A stretch of DNA of 64,000 nucleotides from Cryptomeria japonica (lineage: Eukaryota > Streptophyta > Pinopsida > Cupressales > Cupressaceae): assembly GCF_030272615.1 (NCBI RefSeq), contig NC_081408.1, positions 307,895,950-307,959,949 of the forward strand, written 5' to 3'. Below the pieces are notes generated by a model. It saw only the letters and a list, made by a program, of their open reading frames with translations, was not told the origin of the DNA and did no database searches. Of the stretch, positions 12,142-24,794 are shown one piece after another (the first letter of the stretch is position 1; the number at the start of each line of letters is the position of its first letter). Both the position numbers and the translations under genes were made by a program.

Positions 12142-13541
12142 CTCTCTACTCTTTCCTTTCATGTTTTTCTTGTCTTTCTTGGTTTTGATGTGTTCTTGTT
12201 GCTTCCTTTTTTTTTTTCCTCTAGTTTTGGTTAGTTTTGTTTTTTTCTTTGCATAGGGTTTCCTGCTTTTCTAGATTAGGAATAAACAAATCCCCTTGGG
12301 GAGACTCAAAGAATAGACCCATGTTATTTAGTTGTGCCCTAAATTTGATCTTGAACCCAAACATATGAATTGTTTTCTTGATGAGATCCTCAAAATCATG
12401 ATTCCTCAATTGGGAATTCAAACCCCTCAAATCACTTGGTCATTCCCTAGATAGATTATATTGTAAAATTAGCCTTTAGGGTTTGGAACTTGTTCTTTTC
12501 AAAATGGTGTATCTAAATAACCCTAGCAAATTTTCCCTATGTACCCAAAACTTTGTCTCAACTCGATCAAATTTTGTTGTGTTTGAAATATCCTTACACT
12601 GAGACCCCTGGGTCCTAAGTATTTTAATAAATTTAACACATCAATTCTAAAATCTTTCAGGATCACACTCTTAAGATTCACAACAAGTTTTAAAAACACC
12701 TTTGCTTTGGGAATCCATCTCCCATAGAATTGATCATATCATTTTAATTAGTGTCTCAAAACCTCACATTCCAAACCCACCAAAGACCTTAATAAACCTT
12801 CAATACTTCATCAAGTTTAGTCCACCATTCACTTTAGAAATTTGAACCTCAAAGAAATTAGGGAATAATAAAGAAAATGAATCTAACCCAATGGTTTCCT
12901 TGTATAAATGCCTTTAATAGAAGATTTTGAACCCTAATGAGACCTAAGAGCTAAAGACCTCATATGTTCCAAACTCCTAAAACCTCAAAGTCTGCAGCCA
13001 ACCAAATAATAAGCATACAGTTTAAGACCTCGAAAACCCTGGCCCTTTAAAAAATAATCCCTTATGTTTGTGAACTCCCAAACCTCGAAGTCTACGATAA
13101 GAGTTTAAGTATCTTCTTTCGGATTTTGGGACTTAAAAGAATAAAAAGACCAAATCAAACAAATATAAATTTTACCAAAACCCCACTTTCCAGGGTACCC
13201 ATTTGCAATAATGAGTGTTTTCCTTGAGACTTCAACACAAAACGGATCAAGACACTTGAAACTTTGAAAACTTATAATTTGCAAGGATTTGATCCCTAGA
13301 TCCCAAAAGTTTAGTGATAGACTATTAATTATGGGATGTCGACCCCCAGATGGATGAATGAACATAATCTTAAAAATCACCATCCTCTCAATTTCCATAT
13401 CTCCAAAGCGTCCAGCTCTCCAAAACTCAAAATATCAAAATATCAAAAACTTTGAGGAATGATAAAGATTAATTAAAAGAATGGTTTCAAGGATTTATTT
13501 TAAGTTATTAATAATGTCTTTTGGCCTTGCAAGTATATCAA
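12142..13541. other. Unassigned sequence upstream of the fossil ORF
   Basis: No gene or repeat is supported. A pyrimidine-rich stretch (12145-12250) resembles the one at 9900-10005 and was joined to that side before the solo LTR inserted at 10583. The remainder is AT-rich with phrases built from CCTCAAA and ACCCTAA words. It could be leader sequence of whatever carried the ORF that begins near 13542. Confidence 0.45.
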
Positions 13542-14282
13542 ATGTCTCGCAAAGAGGCTAAAAATGCATGAACAAGCCATAGGAAGACCAAAGTTGAACT
13601 CAAGCTAGAAAATCCACCTATCACAATGAATTACTTGTACCAAGGAATTGTAACTCTATCAAAATATGAAACTGAAGTTAAATGGATTACGAATACTAAT
13701 ATAGGCCACATTGACTTGGAAGCTATGAAAAATAAGGTATTCCACTTTGGGAAAACTAACAAATATAAGAAGATAGAGAACTTGAGATTGGTTCATGCTA
13801 TCATATTTTCTCATGTAGTACAAAGCCCCAAGTTGATAATGACCATTGCACAAAACTAAAATTAGACGAATAGGCAGTGTACAAAAGATAAAGACAATGC
13901 GATAGTGGACCTTTCTCTAGATATGGTGGAACAAACTTTTGAACTTCTACGATATGACACCATCCTCCACACCAATGAAAGGGAAGCTTCAAAGGACTAT
14001 GAGAGGAATATGGAGAATCACAAAGATCATATAAATAGGATATGGTTGAAAGAAGAAAGGAATTTTGTAGCCAAAGTTTTGGATAATATTCATAGGTCAG
14101 ATTTCAAGGATGCAGTGGAAAATTCAATAATGCTTAGTAGGAATTTTGGTAAAGAAGACTCTAGGAATAATTATTCCTAGATGTACTATTATATTGTTAT
14201 CATTTTTAAAGGTGATTATTTCTTGGATTCACTCAACTTAATTTAAGATTGCATTTATGAATAGCTATGCAAAGTAATGACA
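13542..14282 (+). pseudogene. Fossil ORF, segment 1 (N-terminal part, unknown product)
   Basis: The frame beginning MSRKEAKNA at 13542 stays open to 14180 apart from a TGA at codon 10 (CGA to TGA would explain it) and two stops near 13860. It carries on in the same frame, with a few stops, up to the LTR inserted at 14283. The codon usage and the lysine-, glutamate- and isoleucine-rich composition look protein-like and unlike the LTRs on either side. I recognise no domain. The same frame resumes at 19221 after removal of the LTR and one copy of the TGACA duplication, so it is part of one larger broken gene. Confidence 0.55.
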
Positions 14283-16009
14283 TGTAATGCCCACCAAAAT
14301 ACCCTAGAGATATACACTAACTATCATGGAAAAAAGAGATAACAATTTTTTTTTTAAACATCTATACATGCATCCAATACAATAACTTCTCATATAAAAT
14401 AAAAATCATTATCTTAGTAGTATTAAATCAATATGAACATGAATACCGATAAGATATGCAAGCAGAATTAAACACAACTTCAACAATAACACCTAGCTTC
14501 CCTAGGGTAAATCTACGCCATTACTTAAGCTAAACACTTAAAAATTCCAAAACATGATAACATATTTACTTTCATAATCCAAATGCAGTCTAACTTACTA
14601 TCATTAATTCCTTTCACACAATCACATAAAGTTCATTACTCTAACCTAGAATGATTACATCTATTTATGAATACTCAACCATCCCTTGAGGTTCATTTTA
14701 AAGCACCAATACCAAATGTTCCTAATCCCAACCATTCATTTCTTTTAGCAGAAATTAACCATTTCAATACCAATTACTACATTATTAAACCATAGCAATA
14801 TGAACTAATCACATCATCACAAGCATAGATACATGAATATCCATTATTCTCATTATTAATCATTCTCAAAATACACATGATGCATCATTTTCCAATAACA
14901 TCCACTAGATACATGTATACAATGTATTTTACAACAATGAGAATTGTCCTCAAATACAATTACATATACATATCAAATGAATCAAGTACAATAATCTGCT
15001 ACTAATATCCATCCATGAACCAAAGAGATAAGAGAGATCCACATCCATGCAAGACATCCAAGAAAAGCATCCACTGAAGAATATCCCAATGGAAGAAAGG
15101 CACCAACCACTTGACCATGTGGAACCAAATGAACCACCCCCCATGCTAGGAGATGACAAAAGATCCCACACATATTCTAGATCTAAGATGATACCTAAAA
15201 ACCAAAGAGGAAACAACACTAACACAAACCAAGGAAAACATACCAAACAACCAAGAAACCTCCAGAGGTGACTCAACAACAAGACATAAGGAAGTAGGAC
15301 CAACATGTAGGGAAAGAGTGTCATCACATTATACCAAATAGGATACACATGCAGAACCATCTCAACCTTTGAGGAAATCAAGGTAGTACAGTTTACCCGA
15401 TTACTAGATCTACCACCTCACTCTAGTCTCTGATCCATGAGATGGGTATTACAAAACAAATTTATTATCTTGCTTAGATGATTTACTCTACCCAATCCAC
15501 CTAATATTAATTATTATGTTATCACTTATCAATTACAATGGAAAACTTCCAATGAGCTATCCAAACAGTCTAGACCCTGACTCTATTACTCAATAATCCT
15601 AGCAGTCTATTCCTCGTGACCTCAGCGGACTCATGGAAGCCCACTCCCCTTAATCATGCACCTAGGCCTCAAAAACACATGAAATCAAAACAAGAAGGCT
15701 CACAAAACACAATCTGGCTAACCAAGATAAAGTTTCATCAATGCACAAGGAGCCAACAACATATATCACATAAGTCACATAGACCACACAACATCATAAA
15801 AAAAAAGAAACCATTAACATAGAAAGGTACTAGTCCTCTTGCAACAATACAAATGATCAAATAACACATCAAAAGATTACTTCGGACATCCAACAGCACT
15901 CAGAAAACATAACACGACCTCTGGACAGTTACCTAAGATAAACTAAGAACCCAAAAATCCAAATTGAAAACTCAAAGGTTCGTAAAACTGACTCAGAAGG
16001 GTTAAATAA

Positions 16010-16240
16010 CTAGATTTGCGCATTTGTTTCGTAGGTTAGTGCATATACCTAAATGTACAACGCATTTGTTGAGTTTTGCAGTGCATATACCAAGACCTAG
16101 GGTGCATTCATCATGTTTCAATGCATTTGAATCTTTCTGCAACGCATATGTAGCACTGAACAACGCATTTGACCAATTATACAGTGCATATACATAATGA
16201 AATAGTGCATATACATAATGAAATAGCCCATACGTGGTTT
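16010..16240. repeat. Degenerate GCATATAC / GCATTTG array in the solo long LTR
   Basis: About eight imperfect units of roughly 28 to 30 bases recur, each centred on GTGCATATAC, ACGCATTTG or ACGCATATG. The last two units (TGCATATACATAATGAAATA) are nearly identical tandem copies. It occupies an inner position of the LTR, as the GGTAGC array does in the related LTR at the left edge. Confidence 0.75.
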
Positions 16241-17150
16241 TAGCACAAACACTCAAAAAACTTAGATGGAAACAATAAACTTACAGGAATAGAATAAAAT
16301 CATACAAGTAATGAAAATTCACAAATGAAAGCTCAAAAGAGACACCCAGATCATAGGATTTGAATGATATAAACAAAATGCCAAACCATAAGCCATAGTA
16401 ACAGATTTCTCAAAAATGGTCAACACAGCATCCGTGAAAACAAAACTCAGAAAGAATTAGACAATAGTAAATCCCCTTCCCAACTATAGTTTAACTATAC
16501 AATAATGTCTTAAATTAAATTATATAAACTATGCAAAATATATAAATGAATTATTTTTCCCCAAGGTCCCGAGAATACACAAAGAAGACAATCTTTTCAA
16601 ATCTGAAAAATGCAAAACAAAGAAATCCTCCGACCTAGTGAAAGTTGAAAGTGAAAAGATGAATTTGTTGAAGAAGAACCAAGAAGCCCACAATCCAAAC
16701 TTCTCCAAGTAATCCAAATCCAATTCGCAGAAAAATACTTCTCGAGCCAACCCCCGTGAAATCTCAAGAAAGCGATTAAATGGAAAACTAGACCAAAACC
16801 ATAAAATATGTCGACCAATAAAAATAATAGCAAAAATAATATTTCTTACCAACCCGTAACAAAATCCAAGGTAGAAATAAATAAAATAAAAGTTAATTTA
16901 CTTACCCAATAACTCAACCAATCACACGAAAGGGTAGGTAGAATAATATTTAATCAACCCATCTTAAAAACCAAGGTAAAAATAATAAGATATTATTTAA
17001 TTAACTTACCCAATAATTTAGCCAATAGAATAAGAGGGTAAGTAGAAAGAATATATTAATCACCCCAAAGTGTAAAAAGAGAAATAATAATAATACTCAA
17101 GGGCACAATTAACTATAAAAGCCCATCAACAAAATAGTTGAGGGTGTACA

Positions 17151-18336
17151 TGTTAGGCCCAATATGGAAAGCTAATATACTGAGAGGGGAGGGGTGAATC
17201 AGTACTCCAAAACTTTTCTTTGATAATAACCTTATTGTTATGCATAAACAGAATAGTGCAGTAACATAAAATAAAACTAAAATCAACAAACAACAATAAT
17301 ACATGATTCACTCCATAGCACATATATTTTGGTCACGCAGAAACTCTTGGTTAGAGAGAAAAACTGTGGTGGGGATGGCACCCACAACTTCACTACTACA
17401 ATAATAAAGAATGCTCGGTTAGAGCTACATTTAGCTATTTCTGATAGCTTACCCTGTTAGGAGTATCAAGATCAGTTAGATCTACCTTACTAAAGGATTT
17501 TACAACACTATATAAATGTTGCACCGGGTTAAAGGATTTACAATTTATAGACTTGGTTAGAGTCTTTTACCCTGTAAAAGGTTTCTCTTACAACTTCAAA
17601 ATATTACAATAAAATCATTACAAATGTCCGCATCTTTACATCTGAAATGTTATAGCAGATTCTATGTGCTCAGAATAAGATTACCTAGCTTGTAGCATAC
17701 CTCGGTAACCCATATTGTAACTCGGTAAACCCTTCTGTTTACTCTGTTCTTCGACTGTTCACTAATAACCTTCTCGGTGACCTCTCTATGTCTCTGTAAC
17801 AGTCTTCTTTCATGCATACACACACATATCTCACATCTCTTATATATCTCTCTTTGTCTAACCCTAAAATCATGTTGTATAAATAGATCTCTTACAGCGG
17901 TGATCTAATTCATTGCTTCGATCTTACAAAAAGATTCCTTGAATGAATAACTAAACAAAATATTTCATTGGTTAGATTGACCTTGTAATCATACACAATC
18001 TCCTAGTACAATTTCCAATGCAAAAATGGTTAGATGTGCCTCGATCTTGTAACACGTTTTCATGCGCATGTCCAGGTTCAATGTATCTGGTAAAACATTT
18101 CACTCGGTGAATATCAACTCAGTGAGTTAACTTTACTGCTCGGTAGCCATGAAACATTACTCGGTAAATAGCTCGGTGAATACTACGTTTTGTGACTGCT
18201 TTCTTCTGTAACCGACTAGACTATTCATACCGACTTCTCTATGTGTACCGACTGCATGATTCGGTAATACTAACCGATTAGAATATATAGTATGACTTTG
18301 GATATGAAACTAATGGCAATTTGATAAGTAGTAACA
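17151..18336 (-). mobile_element. Solo Copia-type LTR nested in the long solo LTR
   Basis: It starts TGTTAGGCCC and ends AGTAGTAACA, and is flanked by GTACA at 17146-17150 and 18337-18341, a perfect duplication. Near its left end it has the TGAGAGGGGAGGGGTGAATC word shared with the Copia LTRs of A and C, then a GGTTAGAG-rich region and repeated CTCGGTRA words (17700-18280). No coding part remains. It is younger than the long LTR it interrupts. Confidence 0.8.
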
Positions 18337-19220
18337 GTACAAACAAGTACCCAATGATCATAAATCAATAAATACTTAATCAATAATATAAAATCACCTA
18401 TTAAATATAAACCCCAATAAATAAATAAATAAACCAAGGCTATAATAGCCACAATAATAAATCAAAGGCTATTTATATAAATAAATACTCTAATTAATAA
18501 TAAAGCATTTTCTTACTAAATGATAATATTAATTCCAAATTAATAACATGATATAAAATCATTTATCTAGTATTACTCCTCAATTAATTATTTATCGTAT
18601 TATTACCAACTATATATATTTATTTTATTATAAACTATATAAGTCTATTAATTTAATTTAACATTATTAAACTATATAACTTAATTAATTAATTATTAAT
18701 AATTAAACCAAACAATAAACACAATACGCCACGCAAGATAATAAAGGGCAACTCAAGATATCACTCAACACTAAACAATAACTCACACAAAGACTGAAAA
18801 GGGTAATCAATCTTAAACCTAGAGTGTAGAATGGGTTTTCATGTCATCTCTGATCAACTTGCCATTGGGATAAGACACACTCAGACCTGTGAAGCCAGGT
18901 GGAATCGATGTCTGATACCTACAAATCCTGCATTCACAAATCTATAATACAACATATACAATATATCATATAGGCAAGTGATAGAGAATCGCAATGGCAC
19001 ATCCTACTCGCAATGAGTTATGTGTCATCGTCCCTATCACAAAGAAAGTAAAAGACACTCGCAAACAATCAAACAATATCATAATCAATCTCACATCATG
19101 AACTAGGGTTAGTATATCATAAAATACCATCAAATCAACATTAAGTAGACTAAGCTATAACAAAGAGATCTATTGTTGTACAAAAGAGCTAGATGGCTTA
19201 AGGAGAGGCACTACATGACA

Positions 19221-19937
19221 ACTAAGAATTTCTTTATGACTTCTTATGGTATATGGATGATGGCAAGGATAGGTGTTTTTCTTAGTTTAGAAACTCAGGG
19301 AAGCAAAGGAGAATGCCCAAGAATCCTCAAGGTGTGGGATCACTCTACACAACTACCCTTGAAACAATCAGAGAAACATTTCAAAAGGGTAAATGATGCC
19401 TTCATCTATGCAACAATCAAAAGATTGGCAGGGCGTGTAGGAAGCTCATTGCAACTCAAAGAACTTATTTTATCAAAAACCATAGGTCAACTTACATAAG
19501 GCGCAGTGGCTTCCACCAAGAGCCAGCTACTTCATTGATGTTGTAATGATAGAGTGGTTCTTTTGGAGTTTATAGGACATTGCAGAGGTCCAAGCCCTCC
19601 TAACCTCAAAACACAAGCCAGGGGTGAAATTCCCTTTCAAACTAGGTTTCTATGAATGCACTAATATGGAAGTAGCACGAACTACATTTCATGAGCTTTA
19701 AGCTATGAAATTAGGCTAGTATGAGGAAAGAAAGAACTATGATCCCATGGGAAAGTTGAAGTCCCTAATGCCAAATTCTTTGCCAAATCATCAAATTGGA
19801 TTAGAAGATATCTGGGTCAATTTACAAGATAATTTTGATGTGAGGAAAATAATTTATTCAAATCTAACTATATTTCAAATGAAAGCCTTTGGCATTAAAG
19901 AGGATATCCCAAACAATTTTTTAAATAATGAGGAAGT
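19221..19937 (+). pseudogene. Fossil ORF, segment 2 (unknown product)
   Basis: The frame continues from segment 1 (ACA then ACT across the removed LTR) and runs open to 19499 with a tryptophan-, phenylalanine- and methionine-containing, globular-looking sequence (for example FFMTSYGIWMMARIG). One frameshift near 19497 moves it to the next frame (KAQWLPPRASYFIDVV), which runs to the Copia insertion at 19938. Its internal stops at about 19573, 19699 and 19714 are TAG, TAA and TAG, each one C-to-T change from a glutamine codon. No known family is recognised. The start of the open frame at 19173 lies inside the LTR and is not the real start. Confidence 0.6.
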
Positions 19938-21066
19938 TGTTAGGAACTGGGAAGGACAACTGAGAGGGGGGGTTGAATCAGTTGTGAACCAGTTGTCAAT
20001 AAATTACAACTCAAAACCAATTAATCCAACTTGAAACTTAGTGTCGATAAAACAAACTACAATGCCAGTAAAATAGATTAACAGTTATAGCAGTACCGAT
20101 ATAACTTAATGCATGAAACAGAAAGAGAAACAACATCCACAACACATGACACAGAGATTTTGACGTGGAAACCCTATAAGGGGAAAAACCACGGTGGGAA
20201 ACCTTACCCACAATCAAATGATACTACTACATATAGTAATTTTATACAAATGGGGTTTGCACATGCAGAAAGGCCAACCGCCTAGAGCTCATTGCTCAAT
20301 CACAAAATAGGAGTCACGCTGACTAGAATTGGATGGTTAAATCCAATAACAATGTATTACTTCATAATAGCATCTGCAATGTTGGATTCAGTACTGGTTT
20401 AAGCTCTGACCATGAGTGCCAAACACCTTCATAACCTTTCTTCAACCTTCAGATAATGTCTGTGTGATTCGCACAAGGATCTTCTTATTTTCGCTCTTCA
20501 ATGATCTTCAATATTCATACACACTCATAATGATGATCTTCAGTAAGATCTTACAATCATTTATACAGAACCTAAGACCAAATGTTAAGGTCAGCTCACT
20601 AAAGATATTACAATTAAATCAATTACAAATAAGTATTGATGTGATACAATATGTTAGCTCAATACATTTACATATTATCCAATCAATAAACCATTTCCAA
20701 ACATGTCATGTTGATCTGGAATAGATATCTTGTACCGATCCATAACCTAGACTTATCTACCGGTAAAGGCAAATATGTGAACTCGATTACACCAATAATA
20801 AAAACACCAAATCCAAACATCCAATCCATGTCTTCAACATAACCAAATGATCTCTAGATGATAACAAGTCATCATTACTGTCAGAGAACAATATAACCTG
20901 TCGGTGAAGCATATACTGGTGACTGTGAATAAGCCAATATCCATGTCGGGACCATAATGTGTCAGTTCAATAATAAACCAATATAACCAGAGTAACAAAA
21001 CAAAAATGTAGACCTCTAAAAGGATAAGTGTTGACATCAATGACAAAGTCATCCATAATACCAACA
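19938..21066 (-). mobile_element. 3' LTR of element A
   Basis: It aligns along its length with 25916-27021: both start TGTTAGGAAC and end AATACCAACA in plus-strand reading. Some insertions and deletions separate them; for example a stretch present near 20500-20640 is shorter in the other copy, and the other has extra bases near 26975. Open frames inside it (19747-20034 right part, 20416-20724, 20834-21067 minus) are not genes. Confidence 0.9.
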
Positions 21067-21078
21067 ATCTCCCCCTTT
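21067..21078 (-). promoter_or_regulatory. Polypurine tract of element A
   Basis: The minus strand reads AAAGGGGGAGAT immediately before the 3' LTR, the usual place and form of the plus-strand DNA primer in Copia elements. C has the same word at 34286-34297. Confidence 0.85.
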
Positions 21079-21252
21079 GGCATTGATGGCAACACTAGAT
21101 GGAAAAATATCTAAGTGCCAAAAATAGAATGCCAAAAACCAATAAACCAACAATCTCCCAGAATAGATCAATACAAAGTTCTATGCCAAAACAAAAAATA
21201 CATCTCTCCCCAAAGTACAGAGTTTTCCATAGATATCTCTTCCCCTTTGACA

Positions 21253-22500
21253 TCAAATGCCAAAGCAATTAAGAATAAAACATATCATACAACTAACTAC
21301 TCCCCCTGAGCAGTAGCTCTCCTTCATCAAAGCCGAAAAAAGATTTTTTTTTGTTAGTCCTTGTTGGTTTGATGCCGATGGGGAAATTACTCCAAGATTC
21401 TCTCTAAGATATTCAAATGTTTCCTTAGGCAAAGGCTTTGTAAAGATATCTACAATTTTCTCTTTAGTATTCACATAAACCAATCTCACTTCATTTGCTT
21501 CAACATTCTCTTTCAGAAAATTGTACTTAATAGAAACATGCTTTGTCTTAGAGTGAAATACCGAATTCTTTGATATATCAATTGTTGCTGAATTATCACA
21601 ATAAATAAGTATCGGTTCTTTACATTTTACCTTTATATCCTTCAACATTTGCTTGATCCATAATACCTGAGTGTAATTAGTTGTTGTTGCAACATATTCT
21701 GATTCTGTTGTAGATAATGATATACAAGTCTGCTTCTTGTTGATCCATGAAATCAATCTTTTGTCAAGAAAGAATGCACCGCCAGTGGTACTCTTTCTGT
21801 CATCTACATCTCCTGCCCAATTTGCATCTGTGTATGCACATAAATCAAAAATTTCATCCTTAGGATACCATAAACCAAGATTTGTTGTGCCTTGTAGGTA
21901 CCAGAAAATCCTTTTAACTATTGATTCATGATTTTCTTTAGGATTGCTTTGAAATCTAGATACAATACATACTACATTCATTATATCAGGTCTGGTTTGT
22001 GTCAAATATAGTAATCCTCCAATCATAGATTTGTACCTTGTCGGATTTATAGGAGTTGAATCATCCTTTAATGTCAATTTATCTATTTTAGTCATAGGAG
22101 TGCTTGCCGGTTTGGAGTTTTCCATACCAAATTTCTTCAAAAGTTCCTTCAAGTACTTTGTTTGACATATGAATATACCTTTGTTTATTTGAGAAATCTG
22201 CAAACCTAGAAAAAAAATTATCTCTATAATTATAGACATTTCAAATTCTTCTCGCATCTTGTTAGCAAATTCTTTACATAATCCTTCTTCACCTCCAAAA
22301 ATGATATCATCCACAAATACTTCAATAACTAAAATGTCATCATTGGTAACTTTGTAATACAAATTGTTGTCAGCATTACCTTTTGTGTATCCAAGCTTTA
22401 AAAGATATTTATCAAGTCTAGCATACCAAGCTCTAGGAGCTTGCTTCAATCCATATAAAGCTTTCCTTAACCTGCAAACCATATCCTTGTCATCTATCAA
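21253..22500 (-). pseudogene. pol: Element A reverse transcriptase C-terminal half and RNase H
   Basis: This 415-codon frame opens in the middle of the reverse transcriptase: RLRKALYGLKQAPRAWYA, then the catalytic pair as FVDD (usually YVDD) in VFVDDIIFGG. RNase H follows with its expected acidic residues: YTDANWAGD, STTESEYVA and YCDNSA, then a KHVSIKYNFLKE motif. The C-terminus ends in a KPLPKETFEYLRENLG-type tail followed by extra codons. The N-terminal half of RT lies in other frames at 22501-22826. The methionine at the start is internal, so this is a fragment of a gag-pol polyprotein, not a gene with its own start. Confidence 0.9.
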
Positions 22501-23033
22501 TAAAAATCCATCAAGTTGTTCAATGTAAAATTCCTCTCAAGGTCTTCATTCAAAAATGCACATTTTACATCCATCTAATAAACTTTATAGTTCTTATGAG
22601 CTGCAAATGCAAGAAATGGTCTAACTGCTTCAATTCTGGCTACCCATGCAAAGGTTTCATTATAATCAATTCCTTCTTTCTGTGAATAGCCTTTACAAAC
22701 TAATCTTTCTTGGTTTCTGATTACTTCACCATCCTCATTAAGTTTATTTCTATATACCCATTTAGTTCCAATTACATTTTTGTCTATAGGTTGGGGAGCT
22801 AATGCCCAAGTATTATTCTTTTCAATCTATTCTAATTCATCTTTCATTGCTTTTATCCAATGTTCATCTTGACATGCTTCAATAACATATGTTGGTTCAA
22901 CTTGAGAAATTAAACATACCTCATCATTTTCCAATCTTCCTCTAGTCATAACACCTTGATTTTTATTTCTAATTATCTGATTCTCTGAATGATTCAATCT
23001 TACATACCTGGGTTTATTATGATTTACATTCAC
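22501..23033 (-). pseudogene. pol: Element A linker before RT and N-terminal RT remnant
   Basis: Positions 23033 to 22827 encode a stretch with NQGVMTRGRL, CLISQVEPTYVIEA and DEHWIKAMKDELE, the linker typical of Sirevirus-type Copia elements just before reverse transcriptase. The following bases to 22501 show the remains of the N-terminal RT (WVARIEAVR-like words) broken by stops and a frame change relative to 22500. Confidence 0.75.
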
Positions 23034-23041
23034 ATGTTGTT

Positions 23042-23390
23042 TTGATTAAGTAAAAGTAGGTGTTTGAAAGGTACCTGAACCTTGTACAAGCCAGGAGATC
23101 AGAAAAACATGAAAGAAACATGCCTGATCACTTCAAAAAATAGAAAGATCCCACCCGAACAAAAAGGATCAACTTACATAACATAAAAAAAAATAGAAAT
23201 AGACAACGAAAGGACAACACAAGGACAACAAAAAGACAGAACCTAGAACCCCTACAGATACAGAGATAGAGACCTAAATACTTTTCATGATATCCTCGGC
23301 ATGGACAACCATATGTTTCATGTTGTTCACCGAGGTCTTTAATTCCTCCAGCTCATGACCTTTGATGTTTCCTTTGGTCCTTCACATGTT
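23042..23390 (-). mobile_element. 5'-truncated LINE-like (non-LTR) insert in element A, with 13-bp target duplication
   Basis: The 349-base segment is flanked by TTCACATGTTGTT at 23029-23041 and 23391-23403. On the minus strand it starts in coding-like sequence (LEELKTSVNNMKHMVVHAED, stop shortly after) followed by a T-rich 3' region. It ends GGTACCTTTCAAACACC, then TTTTACTTAATCAA. A second insert at 50000-50246 has the same kind of ending, so both come from one non-LTR family. The 13-bp duplication fits target-primed reverse transcription. An alternative is a retrocopy of a host mRNA 3' end. Confidence 0.7.
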
Positions 23391-23403
23391 GTTGTTCTTC
23401 AGT

Positions 23404-24542
23404 CACAGTTGAGTTTTCTGATGATGCCGGTGTGACTGGTTCTTCACTCTGTACCAGTGCAATTTTTGCTGGTTCATTTATAATCATTTCAATTGTCGGT
23501 TCTCAAATCTTGAATCTCCTCTAAAATGTTCATCTATCTTCACATTAGTACTCTCGATGATTTTTGCAATCTTTTATTATAACATCTATATGCCTTGCTT
23601 CTAGTTGAATAACAAAGAAATATTCCCTCATCACTTCTAGGATCAAATTTACCAATATACTCATCTATGCTAATATAACATTTGCTTCTGAATATTCTAA
23701 AGTATTTAAGAGTAGGAGTATGACCAAACCATAGTTCATAAGGGGTCTTACAGGTTTCACTTTTGATGTGAGCTCTGTTTGAAAGTATAAACCGTTGTAT
23801 TCACTACTTCTCTCCAGTACACATGAGGTAGATTTTCTTCCATCATCATGGTTCTTGTTGCATCCAGAATAGTTTTGTTCTTCCTTTCCACAACTCCATT
23901 TTGTTGGGGTGTCTCGGGTGTTGATAGTTGTCTTTTGATTCCATTCTCCTCACAGAATACATTAAATTTTCTAGATGTAAATTCTCCTCCTTGATCTGAT
24001 CTTAAACATTTGATTTTCTTGATGGTTTCATTCTCTACCATTGCCTTGTATATCTTGAATCTTCCAAAAGTTTTTGATTTCTCCCTAAGAAAAGTAACCC
24101 AATACATTCTAGAATAATCATCAATTATTAGCATAAAGTATCTATCTCCCTGAAGGCTTCTTGTTCTTGCTAGACCACATAAATCAGTATGAGTTAAATC
24201 AAGAATATTATTGGATTTCTCAGAAATGCTCTTAAATGTTGTTCTAACTTGCTTTCCCATTTGAAATTCCTTACATACTGGATTATGAGGTATTACAATC
24301 TTAGGTAAATCCCTTACTGCCTTAAATGAACTGATCTTTACAATGCAATCAAAATTTACATGACAGAGTCTTTTATTCCATAACCAACTTTCATCAATGT
24401 GTGCAATCAAACATGTCTTATCATTGGTATTCAAGTGAAAGATATTACCTTTAGTCTGATTACTAGTTACAATCTCCAATCCAGTTGTGTTCATGATTTT
24501 GCATTTTCCATTATTGAATTGTAATTGAAATCCTTTTTCCAC
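23404..24542 (-). pseudogene. pol: Element A integrase with GAG-pre-integrase domain
   Basis: The 24542-23757 frame has the zinc-binding pre-integrase domain (LWNKRLCHVNFDCIVKIS) and then the integrase core. The catalytic triad is visible as D in HTDLCG, D in RSDQGGEF and E in NGVVERKN, with spacing that fits the D,D-35-E pattern. The enzyme would join element cDNA to chromosomal DNA. The C-terminal portion to 23404 (GRK-type and YFRIF-like regions) has lost its frame, and the LINE-like insert lies just beyond. It shares the frame of the protease upstream, separated by one stop. Confidence 0.88.
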
Positions 24543-24545
24543 TAA

Positions 24546-24794
24546 CTAGCCAACACTCAAAAGATTATGCTTCAAACCTTCTACATAATAAACATTGTCA
24601 GTATTATGCTTACCATTCAAAGATATAGTGCCTCTTCCTTTGATTAAACAAGCCTTGTCATCTCCAAATCTTACTAGACCTCCATGAATTTCCTGTAATG
24701 ATAAGAATTTGATTTTATCACCAGCCATATGATGCGAGCATCCACTATCTATAATCCATTCATCATTTTCTTCATTTTTTTGCTGCCAGTGCAT
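24546..24794 (-). pseudogene. pol: Element A aspartic protease region
   Basis: WIIDSGCSHHMAGD carries the DSG active-site motif of Copia proteases, followed by LVRFGDDKACLIKGRGTI and NVYYVEGLKHNLLSVG, the standard run into the pre-integrase domain. The normal enzyme works as a dimer to cut the Gag-Pol polyprotein. The same frame holds the gag zinc knuckle upstream (25337-24861) and the integrase downstream (from 24542), with single stops between. Confidence 0.88.

Larger units (their letters stand above)
14283..19215 (-). mobile_element. Solo long LTR, minus orientation, itself carrying a solo LTR
   Basis: It begins TGTAATGCCC and ends GGCACTACA, and is flanked by TGACA at 14278-14282 and 19216-19220, a perfect 5-bp target duplication. 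The ends match the 4.6 kb LTR at 61-4669, and scattered landmarks agree, so the two belong to one broad family but different subfamilies. Net length is about 3.7 kb once the nested LTR (17151-18336 plus its duplication) is removed. No internal region remains. Small open frames at 14950-15381 (minus), 15616-15822 and 16529-16852 (minus) lie inside it and look like chance. The stretch 18400-18730 is extremely AT-rich. Confidence 0.75.

Noticed and set aside
11672-12256. 194-codon open frame on the plus strand
   Set aside because: It lies mostly within the solo LTR 10583-12141 and crosses its right end; it has no domain and a composition set by the LTR.
14950-15381. 143-codon minus-strand open frame rich in Leu, Trp and Cys
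   Set aside because: It is inside the solo long LTR 14283-19215. Hydrophobic content reflects T-rich minus-strand DNA, and no conserved counterpart is seen in the related LTR at 61-4669.
16529-16852. Overlapping minus-strand frames rich in Phe and Leu
   Set aside because: Two frames are open at once in AT-rich LTR DNA, which is typical of composition and not coding.
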